Source: Warburgia ugandensis (Eukaryota > Streptophyta > Magnoliopsida > Canellales > Canellaceae). Taken from it: a stretch of 64,000 nucleotides of DNA. The position numbers and the translations under genes are program-made. The stretch covers positions 53,141,217 to 53,205,216 of the forward strand of contig CP141139.1 in NCBI GenBank assembly GCA_035236585.1. Direction: 5' to 3'. Below the pieces are notes generated by a model. That model had not been told where the DNA came from. It searched no databases and saw nothing but the letters and a program-made list of their open reading frames with translations. Positions within the stretch are counted from its first letter, which is position 1, and each line of letters starts with the position of its first letter. Shown here piece after piece: positions 1-12,879 of this stretch.

Positions 1-1444
1 ACCCTTAATGCCTAAGTGATAAGACCAACTACTCTAAAACCCATAAGAGATGGGTCAAACTAATCTTGATTCCCCCAACCATGTTCAGGAGCATACGAGG
101 ACAAAGGGGTTAGCGCAACCTAATCAGGTAGGTGCTCTATCGCTACTAGAGTCTTTTAAAAGAACTATGATTGTTTTGCGAATACATGTTTTAAGTATAT
201 GACTTGTTTAGCATGATTTAACTCAGCATGCATGTGATAAATGCTTTATGCATAGACATGTTTTGTAAATAATTGCATATACATTATGCATAGATATGTT
301 TTGCAAACTATTGCATACATCGCATGATTTGTGAGCATTAAGTTCTGAAAAAAGTTGCATGTCCTTGAGGGTTACCAAAAGACGCTGGAGTGCCGAGGGC
401 CAGGCAGTTGTGAGGGACCCAAAGAGGACAGGTTTTGAAAAAGAGGTTTTTAGCTTGTTTGATCTTATGTGATTTGGGTTAGTAAGCTCATGAGTGCTAT
501 GCCGAGGGGTCTGGGTTGGCCACCCAGCCTCTACCACTACTAGGTGGAATGGGTACCACGCCCAAAAAGGGCATGTCCCTACATTGACTGCATGTGTTAC
601 AGGGGGCTACCACTGGTGTCATGGCACTAGGTCGATGTGTCATATGACCCATGGAGGCTATGACGCTGTGTCCTCAGGTACCCGGGGACCACACGGCGGC
701 GAGGTCGTGGGCATAGTTTGGACCATATGGTTTGATGATTTATTCGCATTTCATATGGCATGATATAAGGTTGGTCGACCATACCATACTAGAGATCCAT
801 GAGTTGGATTCAATGAAGCATCTTATGCATATCATAATGTTATGATATATATGTATATGATACTTTTGATTTTGGATTATGTGATCCTTTAAATCGTTAG
901 CATTTCAGTTTGACAATGAATTTTTATATCGATACTGAACTCAAGTATTCAGACATGCACATGTTTTGGAAAGAGCATATGATTTTAAAACATCGCATGC
1001 ATTATAAAACTAGTAGTGATAGACTCGTACTAAGTATAGTATATACTCACCCTATCCTTAACATTTTTCAGGATAATTCCATCCACGAGTAGAGGACATC
1101 TATATTAGTGCTCTAAGCAAGTGAATAAATAAAGGAGACAACTATACATGCGAGTAAACTCTCTACCCTTTGGACATGTATTTGTAGTTAATTACAGTTG
1201 GGCTGTGTGCTGTGATTAGATAGATTTGAGGGAAAACACTTATGATTTCTAAAGCTTTTCAAAAACTACCTTGGTTGTTGTGAAAGCAAATGACACTCGG
1301 GGTTTTCAAAATTAGTTTAAAATTAAACGGTTTCCCGCTGCATTGCATGGTTTTTATAAAATGGTTTTGAAATAGGGACGCATCCCACCTTAGGAAATTA
1401 GGTATTGCATTCAAAAAATGCACGAGAAAACCCGAGTCATCACA
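1..1444 (+). repeat. Large-LTR Gypsy LTR (element E), left part outside window
   Basis: This is the 3' portion of a long terminal repeat. From about base 130 it matches, block by block, the LTRs of element H (34470-35747 and 28969-29531). Shared landmarks are the phrase GGTAGGTGCTCTATCGCTAC, a run reading ACTCACCCTATCCTTAAC, and the end GTCATCACA, which corresponds to GTCGTCACA in H. No primer-binding site follows the end. The next bases are gag-like sequence of element D, so this is a 3' LTR or a solo LTR inserted in D. The short open frames inside are not genes. Confidence 0.8.
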
Positions 1445-2009
1445 ATTATCCTCCACTTACCTCTTTGGTGAAAGCATATATGGTCCTGGAGCAGCTGGTC
1501 CTTAGTGAGGCTGGAATGGGGTCTGGTGTGAGACATTAGCATTTGGTCCATTTTTCCAACTAAAAGTTGGGATAATTTCTCCAATTGGGGTTGTATGTCT
1601 CAAGATATGGAGAAAATGGTCATTTATAAGAATTTAATGCATTTTCCTATTAATGAAGCACATCTTGGAATGTAGGGCTTGTAGGACATTTCTGAGTAAG
1701 GTGTACTGAACTTTCGCAAATACCACACACCTGTTCAACCTTCTTTGAGGCAACTTCCCCCATTTCTGTGGTCTCTACTTTTTTGGCTAGAGTAGTTATC
1801 TTTGCATTCATGTCATCCTTTTCATTGATGTCATAAATGCCTCCCTTAGAAGATGTGGTGGGCTTTGTCCTATTTAAGTAATCAACTTTCTCTGAATCTA
1901 CTCAGGTTTGAGCACTCATGGCAAACCAGTCCAAGTACTCTTATTCCTCTTCTGGTTGTTTATTCAAAAATTTACCATTGTACATCATTTTCACAAACTA
2001 GAGCATATT
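1445..2009 (-). pseudogene. Athila-like gag, C-terminal part (element D)
   Basis: The minus strand continues the gag that breaks off at 7183. Reading from 2009 downwards there is a phrase M-M-Y-N-G-K-F-L-N-K, then E-Y-L-D-W-F-A, then S-S-K-G-G-I-Y, and a knuckle-like C-G-I-C segment followed by T-Q-K-C-P. Near 1560 it reads T-Y-N-P-N-W-R-N-Y-P-N-F. This order is characteristic of gag in Athila/Tat Gypsy elements, which forms the virus-like particle. In-frame stops are present, so it is not functional. The frame across the solo-LTR insertion is continuous once one copy of the 5-bp duplication is discounted. Confidence 0.8.
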
Positions 2010-5000
2010 TGTAATAACCCCAAATTTTGTTAATTGATTGAGAAAATCAATTTAGTTTGAATTTTTAGAAATTTCAAGCTGGAATATTAAGTTATTGGAA
2101 ATTTTATTTTAATATAGATTAAAACATAATTTAAAATTTATAAATTATGAATGTACTAAAAAAATTGATCGAAATGACACTAAGTACATCCAATTCCGAG
2201 TTAAAATGAAAATTCCCTAATTTTCTTCATTTTTATGAATAAAAGGGTAAAATGAAAATTTTACCCATAACCGAGATCTAAGACATCAATATTTAGAAAT
2301 CACTCAGAAATATGAATCTAAAGCCACTAAGTACACTCAATTCTAAGTTTGGGAGAATAAAATAGATTTTTCTCCATAAAAGGGCAAAATGGTCCTTTAC
2401 CACCCCCGGTGGGGCCCACAAACGAATCCAACAACCAGAAAACATGTAATGAGTGGTCAAACTACTACTATCCACTAGTGGATAAGGAGGTGGTAGTAGA
2501 GGATCCAATGTTAATTTAATATTTAAAAGAATTGAAACATGATAATTACAAGTAATTATGAAAATTTCAAAAACAACTATAAATACACGTCCAAAAATCC
2601 TCCAAAAATTTTCCTTAAAATTCTCACAAAATCTTCTTGCTTACTGTAAAAAACCAGATCTAGATTCCTTCCCAAAATTCCAAAACTCCCAAAATTCTCC
2701 CTTCTTTCACTTTCTCTCTCCTTTCTCTCATTGGAACAAGAGACCTAAATTCAATTAGGCACTCCTTTCCAAATTGAATCTCACAAATCTCTCCTTCCAT
2801 ACAATCCTAGACTACCTAATCTATAAAACCCCCAAATCAACTTCAAGATCCAATGGTACAATCAACAGGAAATCACAAAACAAGTGATTATCGGGCTATT
2901 TTATCATCAAAGGATATTTACTTCAAATTAGGCTTCAAATCTATGTTTTTTCTCCTAGCAGGTAGGTGGAACCATTTCTTATACTTATTTCTTGTTGTTT
3001 TATGTAATTTTTATTTTTTTATAATTAGTTTTAGGTTAATATTTATAAAAATAATGTAAGGACCAAAACCCTCCAATTCTGGATGATGGAGGGCTCAGAT
3101 GGAAAATCTGAGCCATCCAATCAATCCAGAAGGGTCCAAAACCTCTAGGGTAGAAATTTCAAGAATTTTTATTAATTTTTGAGCCCTTAATTGTAAAGGG
3201 ATTGATTGGATGGTCCAAAATGGATTGTTCAATCTCCCAAATTGGATCGGATACTAGTACGCAGTGCAAAACATTGCACAAAAACATGCCCTACGGGAGC
3301 ATTTCTGCACGCATGTGCCACATGTGACATCGTCCTGACGGGACCACCACACTACAACTCCGGTCTCGAGGTGAGTGCGTCACACATGCATCTCGGTGAC
3401 GGGCACACAGCGATGGTCTGCCCAACAATTCCATTCCGCCCTACTGTTCTACCTGTTTGATCTGAACTATTCGTTTCTTTAGGCCTAGATCAAATCTGGA
3501 CCCTAGGAACAACTGTGAACTTCACAGTTCAATTGTGAAGTCATCTGAACTCCAAATTGAGATTGGAAAGAAGCTATGAAAAGATTATAATGTCTATTTT
3601 CTTCTAATGCCATAATATTGATAAAAACATTCTAGAAACTTTCTGTTTTCAAGAATTAAGTTTCTAATTTTCATGATCTTCAAGATCTGAGATGATCAGA
3701 TCTTGGGGATCTAATTTACTAATGATATAATGTTGAAATCAAGTGATATCCATGATTTATTTAGATAGATCTAAGATAAATTGAGGGATCTACTCTTTAT
3801 GGTAGAAAAACCCTAAATCAAAGGGACCCATTTGATCAATAAGATCAAATATGGTCACATCCTTGAGATGGATTGGATGAATGATATTATGATGGAATCC
3901 ATTGATATCATGGATTGAGTATGACCAAAAACTAAGGGATATGATCTTGGACCTTAATGGAGTAAAAGCCCTAAAATTAAAAGGAAAATATCTAAGATCT
4001 AATGGTTAGATCATAAGTAAAAGCTTTAATAATGAGAAATGGGTTAGCTTGAGTTATGAATTGATTTCATTTGATTTATTTCATGAATATAGGATCCATG
4101 ATTGATTATTTTAGTATAAATTCATTTCAAATGTCCATAAAATTATTCATGAATGATGAATTGTAACTTAGGACCATGTTGGTATGATTTCATGCAATTG
4201 TAACTTAGGACCATGCTAGAATTTCATGTTAGATTAGACTGAGGTATGAGATGGTACCTTAGGTCCATGATAGTTTAATTTGAGTTTATTAGATAAAGTA
4301 CATTAGTTAGAAATCATGCTAGTATAATCTTAAGTACCTTGTACTATTATCATTAGGTTGTTCAATTATGTAGTTTTATGCTTTAAAGTTATAATTCATT
4401 TATGGTTAAATTTTATTAATAGATTTAAATGTTAAAGTAGTTATGAGATAAAGAGCATAAAACACCAAGAATGAAATCTAATGAGAAAGTAGAGTTTCAT
4501 GACATAAATAAGAGTGAATTGAATGACTCAAACTTAATATTAGTAAGGGCTATAGTTAGTAGGACAATATAATGATTATCAAATCCTTAGCCCAAACTAG
4601 GAGAATAATAAACCCCATGAATGACATTTTAAATGTTCATGGACTTAATTAAAATCAATTAGAAAGAATACTTAGGGTTAACATGCTCATAGGAACCTTA
4701 TAAAAGGTTGAGCTAAGGTCACTCTAGTGAATGTTGAACATGGTAGTTAAGGGGGTTATATAATAGAGCCTCGCTCTTCCCCTATCGTCTGTTGACATTT
4801 GTGAGGTCTAAATGCCTCCTTACATGAGGATTCAAGTAACCACTTTGTGTTCACTCATTCAGCTAGTAAGCCTTAACCAATTGGAAATAAAAGGAGCAGT
4901 CTAGACTTGGGCTAATATAAGTTATCTTCAACTAATGAAACATTAATTGGCTGAATAATAATAATAAGAGCATAAATGGTTAGTAAAATGTCTAATCTTA

Positions 5001-7182
5001 ATAAAAATGGTAAGTAAGATAATCAAGATCCATAGGATCTTGAATGAGCAAGAACCATAAGAATAATAACATTGTATTGTACTTAGTATGCATGTTTATT
5101 AGTATGTATGCTACTAAAAATCAAATCTAGATCATTAGATTAGATAATCCAAACCCTTGATCAAATATGATTCAAGGAAAAGAACTAGGATCCTCCTCCT
5201 TAGGGATGATCAAATAACTAAACTTAGATCAAAGAAGAACTATATGATAGAAGATCTAGGCCCTTGATCTTTATTAACAAGAATAGATTATTGATCAAAG
5301 GATCTATGAAAGATCAAGATCAAAGATATGGATACACAAAGACTTAGAGATAGAAAATAATTAGATCTAAAAGGTTAGAACATCATTCTAATAGTCAGAT
5401 CTATTGATCAATAGGATAAAATACTATCTAAGGAAGATATATTATATGGATGATTGGAACACAGGATAGATCTAGATCCTTTATATCAAAGGACAAGATT
5501 AGATAAAGAATATAGATAGGAGATTATTCACAATTGTATAAATATTGACAGTATGTATAGATTTACAGATTTCATACGTCAATCAGAATCATGGAAGATT
5601 TGAATAGATGAATCACTACTTGAAGGTAAGAGGATTTTATGAATGCATCTACATGAGAAGTACATGTTGTATACATGATCTTCTGTTTGGAAATGTTGAC
5701 AAGTATAATGTAAATACTTGTATTAAACCCATTGAAAACCCTTATGATCCAACCAAAATACATATGAAATGGTTAAGTTAGAAATGAGGAAAACCCTAAG
5801 TGAATAGGGAACTAGAAGGTATTCCAGCCCTAAGTAAATGATAGATCGTCTAATAAGTATAAAATCAATACATGGGAATCATTCATATAGAATAGTGATC
5901 CCTAAACTTGTATGAACATGGGTATCATTCATTGTAAATGATGATCCCTAAGTTTGAAGTGAAATCCTATCCTCAGTATAAAAATACCAAAATATGAGGA
6001 TGATTATATAAATAGACAAGACGTCTAATAAGTAAAAAGATTACTTTACATACAAGAATGGAGGCTTATGGTTTTGTTTTAAACAGGCATAAGCTTAAGG
6101 ATGCTATGCTAGGAGAGTAGTAGGGTTTAGCCACCTGCTCTCCAAAATGTGATATATATGATGATACCATGCTCAAAGAGAAGCAAAATATCGAGTGGGG
6201 CAATATGGGAAGGCCACCATTGTGCGATCTATCTACCCATATAGACATGACGTAGATGATTTTCCACACTTGGTATCTGTACAGTATGAAATCAACTATC
6301 CAAGCATGCTGGTATGGATCAAACTGCAGCATAGTAGTCCTTTAAGTTTTTTTTCCATTATGATGCATGGCATAGTGAAATGCCTTATGATATGGCACGA
6401 TGAGATGCCAAGTAATCATGGATTACCGATACTACCTAAATGAGGGAGTATTTCCAGCAAAGTCTACATGATTTATCAACTTAGTATAAGCTGGATATGA
6501 TTATGTATTGAAACATTAACTACTTTTCATGGTTTTGACCATATGTATATATCTATACATAGTATACTGTATGAATGTGTAAGGATGTACATATATGACA
6601 AAGTAAAGAGATTGATTCATGAGTATGTTATGAACTATGGGATTATGAAGTATTACGATTATATTGTCAAATTATTATGCTTCTTGAATCCCATACCAAG
6701 CATTGCTTGCTGAGATATTGTAAATGTTTCCATGTTTACAATATCTCAGAAATAGAGAAGGAGAATGAGGAGCTCAAGACTTAAGAAGATTTGAAAGAAT
6801 ATTCAATCAGGGTATATCCCTTGAAGACATGTATTTTTATTTTTATTTGTGAGCATTGCACTGTATTGAGAGTTTTTAATGTATGCTGAGGTTTGAAATT
6901 TGGATTATGTAATTTGGACAAGTATTGTACTGATACCCGGGCTGTACTATGAATCACTGAATGGATTTTAAAATTTAATAAAAGTATATTCCTTCAATGG
7001 AATTTTATCTTGTACAAAATTCTACTTATATTATGTTTGTAGTAATGACTTGGGTTTTTCAAAACAAGTTTTAAAGAAAAGAATTTTCACTGCTTTGTTT
7101 TGTGAAAAAAATTTACTACTAAGGGCGCCCTGGCTTTGAAAAATGTATTACAAAATGTATTACAAAAACCTAGGTCGTCACA
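2010..7182 (+). repeat. 5.2-kb solo LTR (S) of a large-LTR Gypsy-type element
   Basis: The segment starts TGTAATAACCCC and ends CTAGGTCGTCACA, the TG...CA ends of the large-LTR Gypsy type that also ends H (GGGTCGTCACA). It is flanked on both sides by the same 5 bp, ATATT (2005-2009 and 7183-7187). It interrupts the gag frame of element D, which proves the boundaries. I find no primer site, gag or pol inside. The simplest reading is a solo LTR left after recombination between two LTRs. At 5173 bp it is unusually long. Its 5' end carries an internal near-duplicate (about 2173-2263 and 2318-2400, both with ACTAAGTACA). The small open frames inside show no recognisable domain. Confidence 0.85.
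6710..6749 (+). other. 15-bp perfect hairpin in the solo LTR
   Basis: The arms CTGAGATATTGTAAA (6710-6724) and TTTACAATATCTCAG (6735-6749) are exact reverse complements around a 10-base loop. A similar hairpin lies at the equivalent place in element I (60449-60481), also next to GCTTGC. Confidence 0.75.
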
Positions 7183-7922
7183 ATATTAGAATTGATTCCT
7201 TCATAAAAGAAGCTGATAATGTGCCAAGGTTCATATATGTGATGTGGAAACGTCAACAACAAATCTTTGAATCTTTCCCAACACTAATAGAAGGTCTCCT
7301 TGTCCTTCTGGGTAACGTTCATAATCTTTCAGTGAAGAATATTAATTTTATGAGTTAGGAAGAACATTTTTAAGAACTCCCTTGTCATGTCTTGCTAGGT
7401 TTGTATTGATCCTACTAGCAATGCATTGAACCACATCTTAGCTTTTTCCTTTAAAGAAAAAGGAAATAGCTTGAGCCTTACTGTATCTAATTCGATATTC
7501 TATGTGCACCATGTAGTACATACTTCATCGAATTCTTTCAAGTGTAGGTAAGGACTCTCACTGCCCAACCCATGAAATTTGGAAAGTAATTTAATTACTC
7601 ATGTTTTTAACTCCACTATATCAACATTCTGAAGTAGAATGACACATGATGATATGTTAGTATAAGTAGGCTGAAGGTAATCTCATAATGTTCTCCCATC
7701 ATAGTTCTAATAAAAATCATTGTCCCTATGATCACTCTGTTGGTCCAACTACCTATTATTATTTCTTCTCCAATCTTTATTTGGTAGATGATTATTCCTC
7801 CTTGGTGGAGGTCGGTATTCATCATCCATTAGAGGTGGTGGGTCCTCATTGTTAAGTGGAGGGACTTGATCGCCATTAATACTTCCATGGAGTGAGTTGC
7901 CCCTTAATTGTTGATCAGTCAT
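7183..7922 (-). pseudogene. Athila-like gag, N-terminal part (element D)
   Basis: On the minus strand a frame opens at ATG 7920-7922 (M-T-D-Q-Q-L-R-G) and passes through a proline-rich start with P-P-P-L-M-D-D-E-Y. It then reaches gag core phrases: L-S-K-F-H-G-L near 7590, K-A-K-M-W-F-N-A-L near 7440, Q-C-W-E-R-F-K-D-L-L near 7270, and S-F-F-Y-E-G-I-N at 7200. These match the retrotransposon gag domain of Athila/Tat elements in order and spacing. Several stops are in frame (for example after the R-R-N-N-N-R segment), so it is a pseudogene. It continues at 2009 beyond the solo LTR. Confidence 0.85.
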
Positions 7923-9188
7923 TTATGTGGACTGATCTAGTTGTATGTCATTTTGGTCATACTTGACTAAACTTCCAATTTTGTCGCATATCCAAAAGTG
8001 CATATAAAGAAAGCTCTCTTTTTTTTTAGAATGGGAAAAACTAAACTAAATGATGCAACCTAAATTAATATGACTCCTAGTTCTAAATGATGCACAATCA
8101 ATCCTAATAGCTTGCTAATGAGTCAATTTGATAATCTTTGTTAAAGTGTAAGGTTGTAGCTTTTAACCCTAAGTTAAACAGCTCCTAAAATTTAGACTTG
8201 ACTATTGCCTAGCAGTTAGGTCCTACTCAAAGTGTTTAAAACAATTCTCACAGAATGAGGCATTTAGATCTCGACAATTGTCAACAAAAGGTGTGGAAAA
8301 ATCACTTGGATTTTGTATACCCACTATAACAATGATGTTCAAGAGCCACTAGTGTGACAATAGATTGCCTCTTTCAAAAAGGTTCTTATTAACTCAACAA
8401 CCTTAAGTCTCTTGCTACTTGATTTTAAATTAAGATTAATGGTTGGGATTGTAAGCATACAAGGAATTGATTAGATTCCCTATGTGGGCCAAGGACCTAA
8501 TGATGAAATACAGTCCTTATCTTATAAGGGTTCCTATGAGACCCTTACTAGCACTAATTTCATTTCACCATAAAGCGATTAAATATGCAATGCAAAACAA
8601 AAGCAACCTAATGCAACCTATACGTTATCTAACCAAAGATAGATAGGTGCTTTAATGCAACAACCATAAATAAAGATGCAACAATTATTTATAAATGATC
8701 CTAGTCTATATGCATTATACTACCATCCAAGTACAAAATTATACTAAATGCAATTTATCCTAGAAATTAAAACTTGAGTGAGGAATGTTCATAGTGAAGG
8801 GTCCAATAATTATCAAGTGTGGGCCACCATACCCCACACTTGCCCTGCATTATTACAACCCATTTAAAATTGAATAATAAAGAAATTGCAAATTATAGTG
8901 GACCTCACTACAAGTTCCACTCAAATCCTAATCTGGAAAAGCAACAAACAAAAGAAACTAATCTAAATTGATAAAGCTTTGGCCCACATAATCGCCGCTG
9001 TTCCTTTACTGATTTCCCTTGCACAAAAATTAATGAAATTAGTCAATATGAGGAAAATAGCAAACATATGCAAAAATAAAGAAAAACCCTTAATCTAATA
9101 CACCTTAAACCAAGACTAGAGGTAAATAATCCAAGTTAAGATCCACTATTGAATCCATTACGATTCCCCAACAATGACACTAAAAACT
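7923..9188 (-). other. Leader and degenerate primer-binding site of element D
   Basis: This is non-coding sequence between the LTR and gag. Next to the LTR end, plus-strand bases GATTCCCCAACAATGACACT (9163-9182) resemble the reverse of the tRNA-Asp primer site TGGCGCCGTTGCCGGGGA used by Athila/Tat elements, with several mismatches. The remaining leader matches 14960-16094 of element G along its length, including GTGGGCCACCATAC and a GATCGCCGCTG-like block. No protein is expected here. Confidence 0.7.
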
Positions 9189-11103
9189 TGTTGTGTATTT
9201 TTAAGTTAAACTTGCAAGTGCATGAATTAGTTGTAGTATAGGTGTGCAAGTGAAGTCAATCCCATGAGGAATCAAATGGTTTGTGTGATGAATGGGTCCT
9301 TACTTAAACTATTTAACCTAGCCAAAGATAGTGATTTTTATCTTAAACTAAGAAGGTAAACTTAACATAAATGTAAACATGAAATGTGAAAGCATGCTAA
9401 AGTTAAACAAACATAAATTTAGAAACTTTCCTATGGATACAACTAGACAAGTGGTGTGCATGGATTATTGAATAGTAAGAGCTTGAATCATAACCATGAA
9501 AAGCAAGATTTAAAGAAATTAAGACATACATGTATATTGGGCCACATTCAAGATCACTAACATGAGAAGAAATGGAATTTTATTGGTGAAAGATTGTTAC
9601 AAATGTGGTACACACTCTCCATGGAGTGTATGCACACTCCAATGAGCTTACACACTCTAAAATATCTCCTCTAGCTTCTATGTTATACAATCCAAGAAAA
9701 AATTTAAGTGCTCAATAGAGATCTAAAGAAAGAGATGGAGAAACAATGAGAAAGAAGACAATGGACAACAATGAATTTAAGGAACTTAAGAAGCCAAATA
9801 CCGTGATCCAAAGATTCAATGTCTCTTGGTTGTCACTACAAGAGATTAATGACCTTTTGATCAAGGATTTAAGGCTTAAACAAAGATCAATTGAGCTGGG
9901 AAAACTGAGTAACAAAAGGAAAATAAGACATGAACTTAAGATTTAAACAACAACAAATCAAAAGCAACAAAACAAGGAACAAAGACAAGGAATTAACCTT
10001 AACTTCAAAGAGAATTCAACCATTAAACGAAGATCATAATCCCAAGAGAGGAGGCATGGAATGCTAGAAGAAGATGGCAAGCTCCAAGGATGATTGCATT
10101 GGACTTTGGAGAGGGAGAAGAGAAGGGATGGAGGAAGATGCCCCCTACTATCTTCAAAATTCGTGGAAGCCCTCATGGGGGCTATACATAAGTGTTTTGA
10201 ACTCATTATAAGGTGGTCCAAGGGAAAAATAATGGTGGGATGAGGTTGGAAAAAGGATGAATGGGTAGGATGAGGTGTGGTGGTTGTTTAGGGTAATCAT
10301 AAGGAGGGAACATTGTGGGAAAAGAGGTGGGTGATGTTTCCATTTTTCTCCCATTCATGGAGAATCCTATGGAATAAATGATGTGGTAGGTGGGATGGGT
10401 GAGAAAAGAGGGGAACAATTAATGATAGAACGAGAGAAAAATAATGAGCCATAATTATTCCATTAATTATGGCAATTAAAGAGCATGACTTATTTGACTT
10501 ATGCATTGGATTCTCCTTAAATCATGGCTTTCCATAAAGCTTGGCTTGAATGGCTTGATGGCTTACTTTGAGTGCTCATTTGGCTTGGCTTGATTGCTCA
10601 CCCCTTTGGCTTTGATGGCTTGGCTAGGCTTCATGGCTCTCTTAGCTTATTACCTTTCTTCATGACTTACATGGCTTGAGTGGATCCCATGCAAATGTGG
10701 TAGACTCTGCATGGCTTATACATGGGCCCACTTTAGCCACCTATGACTTCTCCAATTCTATCCTTTGCTTTCCTTGATCCTTGATTTCACTTTGGATTGA
10801 TGATATTTAAGCTTTGACTCTATCTTTTGATCTTGATTTTTATTTTTCATCTCGATCTATCTCGACCAACAAATTATCATCTTGACTCCTACAAAAGATA
10901 AAAAAAACTACTTAAATTCAAAACAAAAAAAAATTGATTATTCACATACCTACCTTGAACCTATAAGTTATCAAACATTTGGTATATTAGGTTAGAAATG
11001 CATGTGCTATAATTTTCAACCAAAAACCATAATTTAATGCTATAAGTTATAACCCATGAGCAACTAATTGGGTGATTTTTCTATATAAATTGTATACTTA
11101 TCA
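9189..11103 (-). repeat. 5' LTR of element D
   Basis: On the minus strand the LTR starts TGATAAGTATACAATT and ends AAATACACAACA, giving TG...CA ends over 1915 bp. The same start is seen in the LTRs of F (20528, plus) and G (18280, minus). Near its inner end is the family signature CTTGCAAGTGCATGAATTAG followed by CCCATGAGGAATC. Bases 10530-10700 are a degenerate tandem of GGCTTGATGGCTT-like words, which recurs at 17745-17860 in the LTR of G. The small open frames in this region are by-products of the low-complexity sequence. Confidence 0.85.
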
Positions 11104-11990
11104 CTAATACTACTAGTAGAGGGGCCCTCATGACTAAAAATGAGATAGAGGCCTAGGAATTCTTTGAAACCTTAGCAAAAATTTCCTAGCAATGGGATTA
11201 TTCAAATCAACGAGATCAAAATTCCCAGCCTCTAAGGGAAGGATGTCTCTATGAAATAGGAATAACCCCATATGTGTCCCATAAACTAGACTCCTTGGCT
11301 CAATGAATGGAAAGTTTGATACCATGTTCTAGAGAATGGATGCCTTCATGGCTAAAAGTGTGATTATCAAACCTCCACGGGTGGTTTGTTCTACTTGTTC
11401 TAGCCTGGCACACTTATCGTCAGCTTGTCCACCTAATCATGTGTACCCTAAATATCATTTTGAATAAGAAAATTCTATGAATGCATATTGCAATCCTAGC
11501 AACAACTCTTACTTTGAGACCTACAATCTAGGATGGGCTGGGCATCTCAATTTCTCATGGTCTAAGAACACTCACCAAGGAGGTCCATCTATGAACCCCC
11601 TGCTCCAAATTTCCCTAGAGTTTTAATTCCCGAATAGCCTTCCAATTTTCAATAGTTTTCTTATGAACTTAAGAAACCAACATTTGAGAAACCATATAGT
11701 GGTTTATAGAGAAAACTTTTAAACACCAGGATGAAACTAGACAAGCCATAACCCCTCTCCCGAATCAGAGTTGACAGAACTCCAATGTCAATTCCCAAGC
11801 TATTACTAGACTAGAGATGTAAATGAGTAAGTTGTCTAGTACCCTTAATCATGGACTGAAGAGAGCATTCCCTTGACAGCCAATCTCAAACCTTAGGGTG
11901 CAGTTTGAAAAAGGCTCCACTTCTAATTCATAAAGACCACCTAAATAAGCCAAACCCAAAACTACCCTTAGGAGTGGATGTCAAATAGAC
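11104..11990 (+). pseudogene. Athila-like gag C-terminal remnant (element F)
   Basis: The plus strand shows gag C-terminal phrases. Near 11340 it reads F-M-A-R-M-D-A-F-M-like sequence, then C-S-T-C-S-S-L-A-H-L-S-S-A-C-P near 11400. Near 11510 it reads Y-F-E-T-Y-N-L-G-W and L-N-F-S-W, followed by Q-G-G-P. The C-x2-C...H...C spacing suggests a retroviral zinc knuckle. The same order occurs in element D's gag (1445-2009). Stops and frame shifts interrupt it. The start is missing because element D abuts it. Confidence 0.7.
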
Positions 11991-12038
11991 AACAATGTAG
12001 GGCAAACTGAGAATAAATTAGAGGAGGATGACCAAGCC

Positions 12039-12780
12039 ATGATCAAGGTGAAGGAGAAGGGACATAAATCTCCAACTCCCTCTGATCCACGCATAGTGGA
12101 GGCATTATATGTGCCTAAGGCCTCATTTCCTTGGGTTTTGAATGAGGCAAAGAAAGGGACCAACTTTCATGAGATAATGGACATATTCAACCATGTCCAA
12201 ATTAATATTCCATTGCTCGATGCAATCAAGGATATCCCTTCCTATTCTAAGTTTCTCAAAGAGTCATGCACATAAAAGCACAAGCTAAATGTAAAGAATG
12301 TCTTCCTCACAGAGTAGGTGAGTTCTTTACTTTAGTATAATACCATTCCAAAGTTTAGGGATCTAGGTTGTCCTACTATTTCATGTGTTATTGGAGACTA
12401 TGTCATTGATAGGGCACTTTTAGAGCTAGTGTGAACATGATGTCATGATCTATCCACATGCAACTAAGGCTTGGTGAAGTAAAGCCAACCAACACCACAT
12501 TACAGAGTTAAATCTCAATTATTCTTGAACTTCCTTTCTTGACAATATCCAATGCCATCATCAACTGTCAAAATTCTATGATGAAACTTTCTTTTGGCAA
12601 CATGAAAGTAAAACTTAATGTTTATAATGTCGATCACCAACATCTAAACCTTGATGACTCCTTCATAGTCAACATGATTGAAGGTCTAATTCAAGATGTT
12701 TTTTCACCATCCTCTACCTTAGATCCACTTGAGGCTTGTCTTACACATTTAATCTTAATATTAACATAGACATATCCATA
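12039..12780 (+). pseudogene. Gypsy pol N-terminus and aspartic protease remnant (element F)
   Basis: At 12108-12270 the frame reads P-K-A-S-F-P-W, then F-N-H-V-Q-I-N-I-P-L-L-D-A and P-S-Y-S-K-F-L-K. This is the standard lead-in to the protease in Athila-type pol. At 12530-12700 another frame reads L-T-I-S-N-A-I-I-N-C and then M-K-L-S-F-G-N-M, the C-terminal half of the retropepsin domain. The catalytic D-T-G segment that should lie between (about 12300-12520) is not readable in one frame, so the protease is broken. It would have cut the polyprotein. Confidence 0.75.
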
Positions 12781-12879
12781 GATGAAGTGAATGGTGTCCT
12801 AGATGATGCACCAATCATGGATACATCTAAATGGGGACCACAAGTGGAACCTCTTCCCTAATCCAATCTATTCCAGTAT

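Larger units (their letters stand above)
1445..11103 (-). mobile_element. Athila/Tat-like Ty3/Gypsy element D (partial, nested)
   Basis: Read on the minus strand, this is a 5' LTR (9189-11103), a degenerate primer site and leader (7923-9188), and a gag gene (7922 down to 7183, resuming at 2009 down to 1445). The gag is interrupted by the solo LTR at 2010-7182, and the rest of D is cut by LTR E at 1444. Its pol and 3' LTR lie left of the window or are lost. D abuts the internal region of plus-strand element F at 11104, so it probably inserted into F. The leader is closely related to that of element G (14960-16094), so D and G belong to one family or sister families. Confidence 0.8.
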
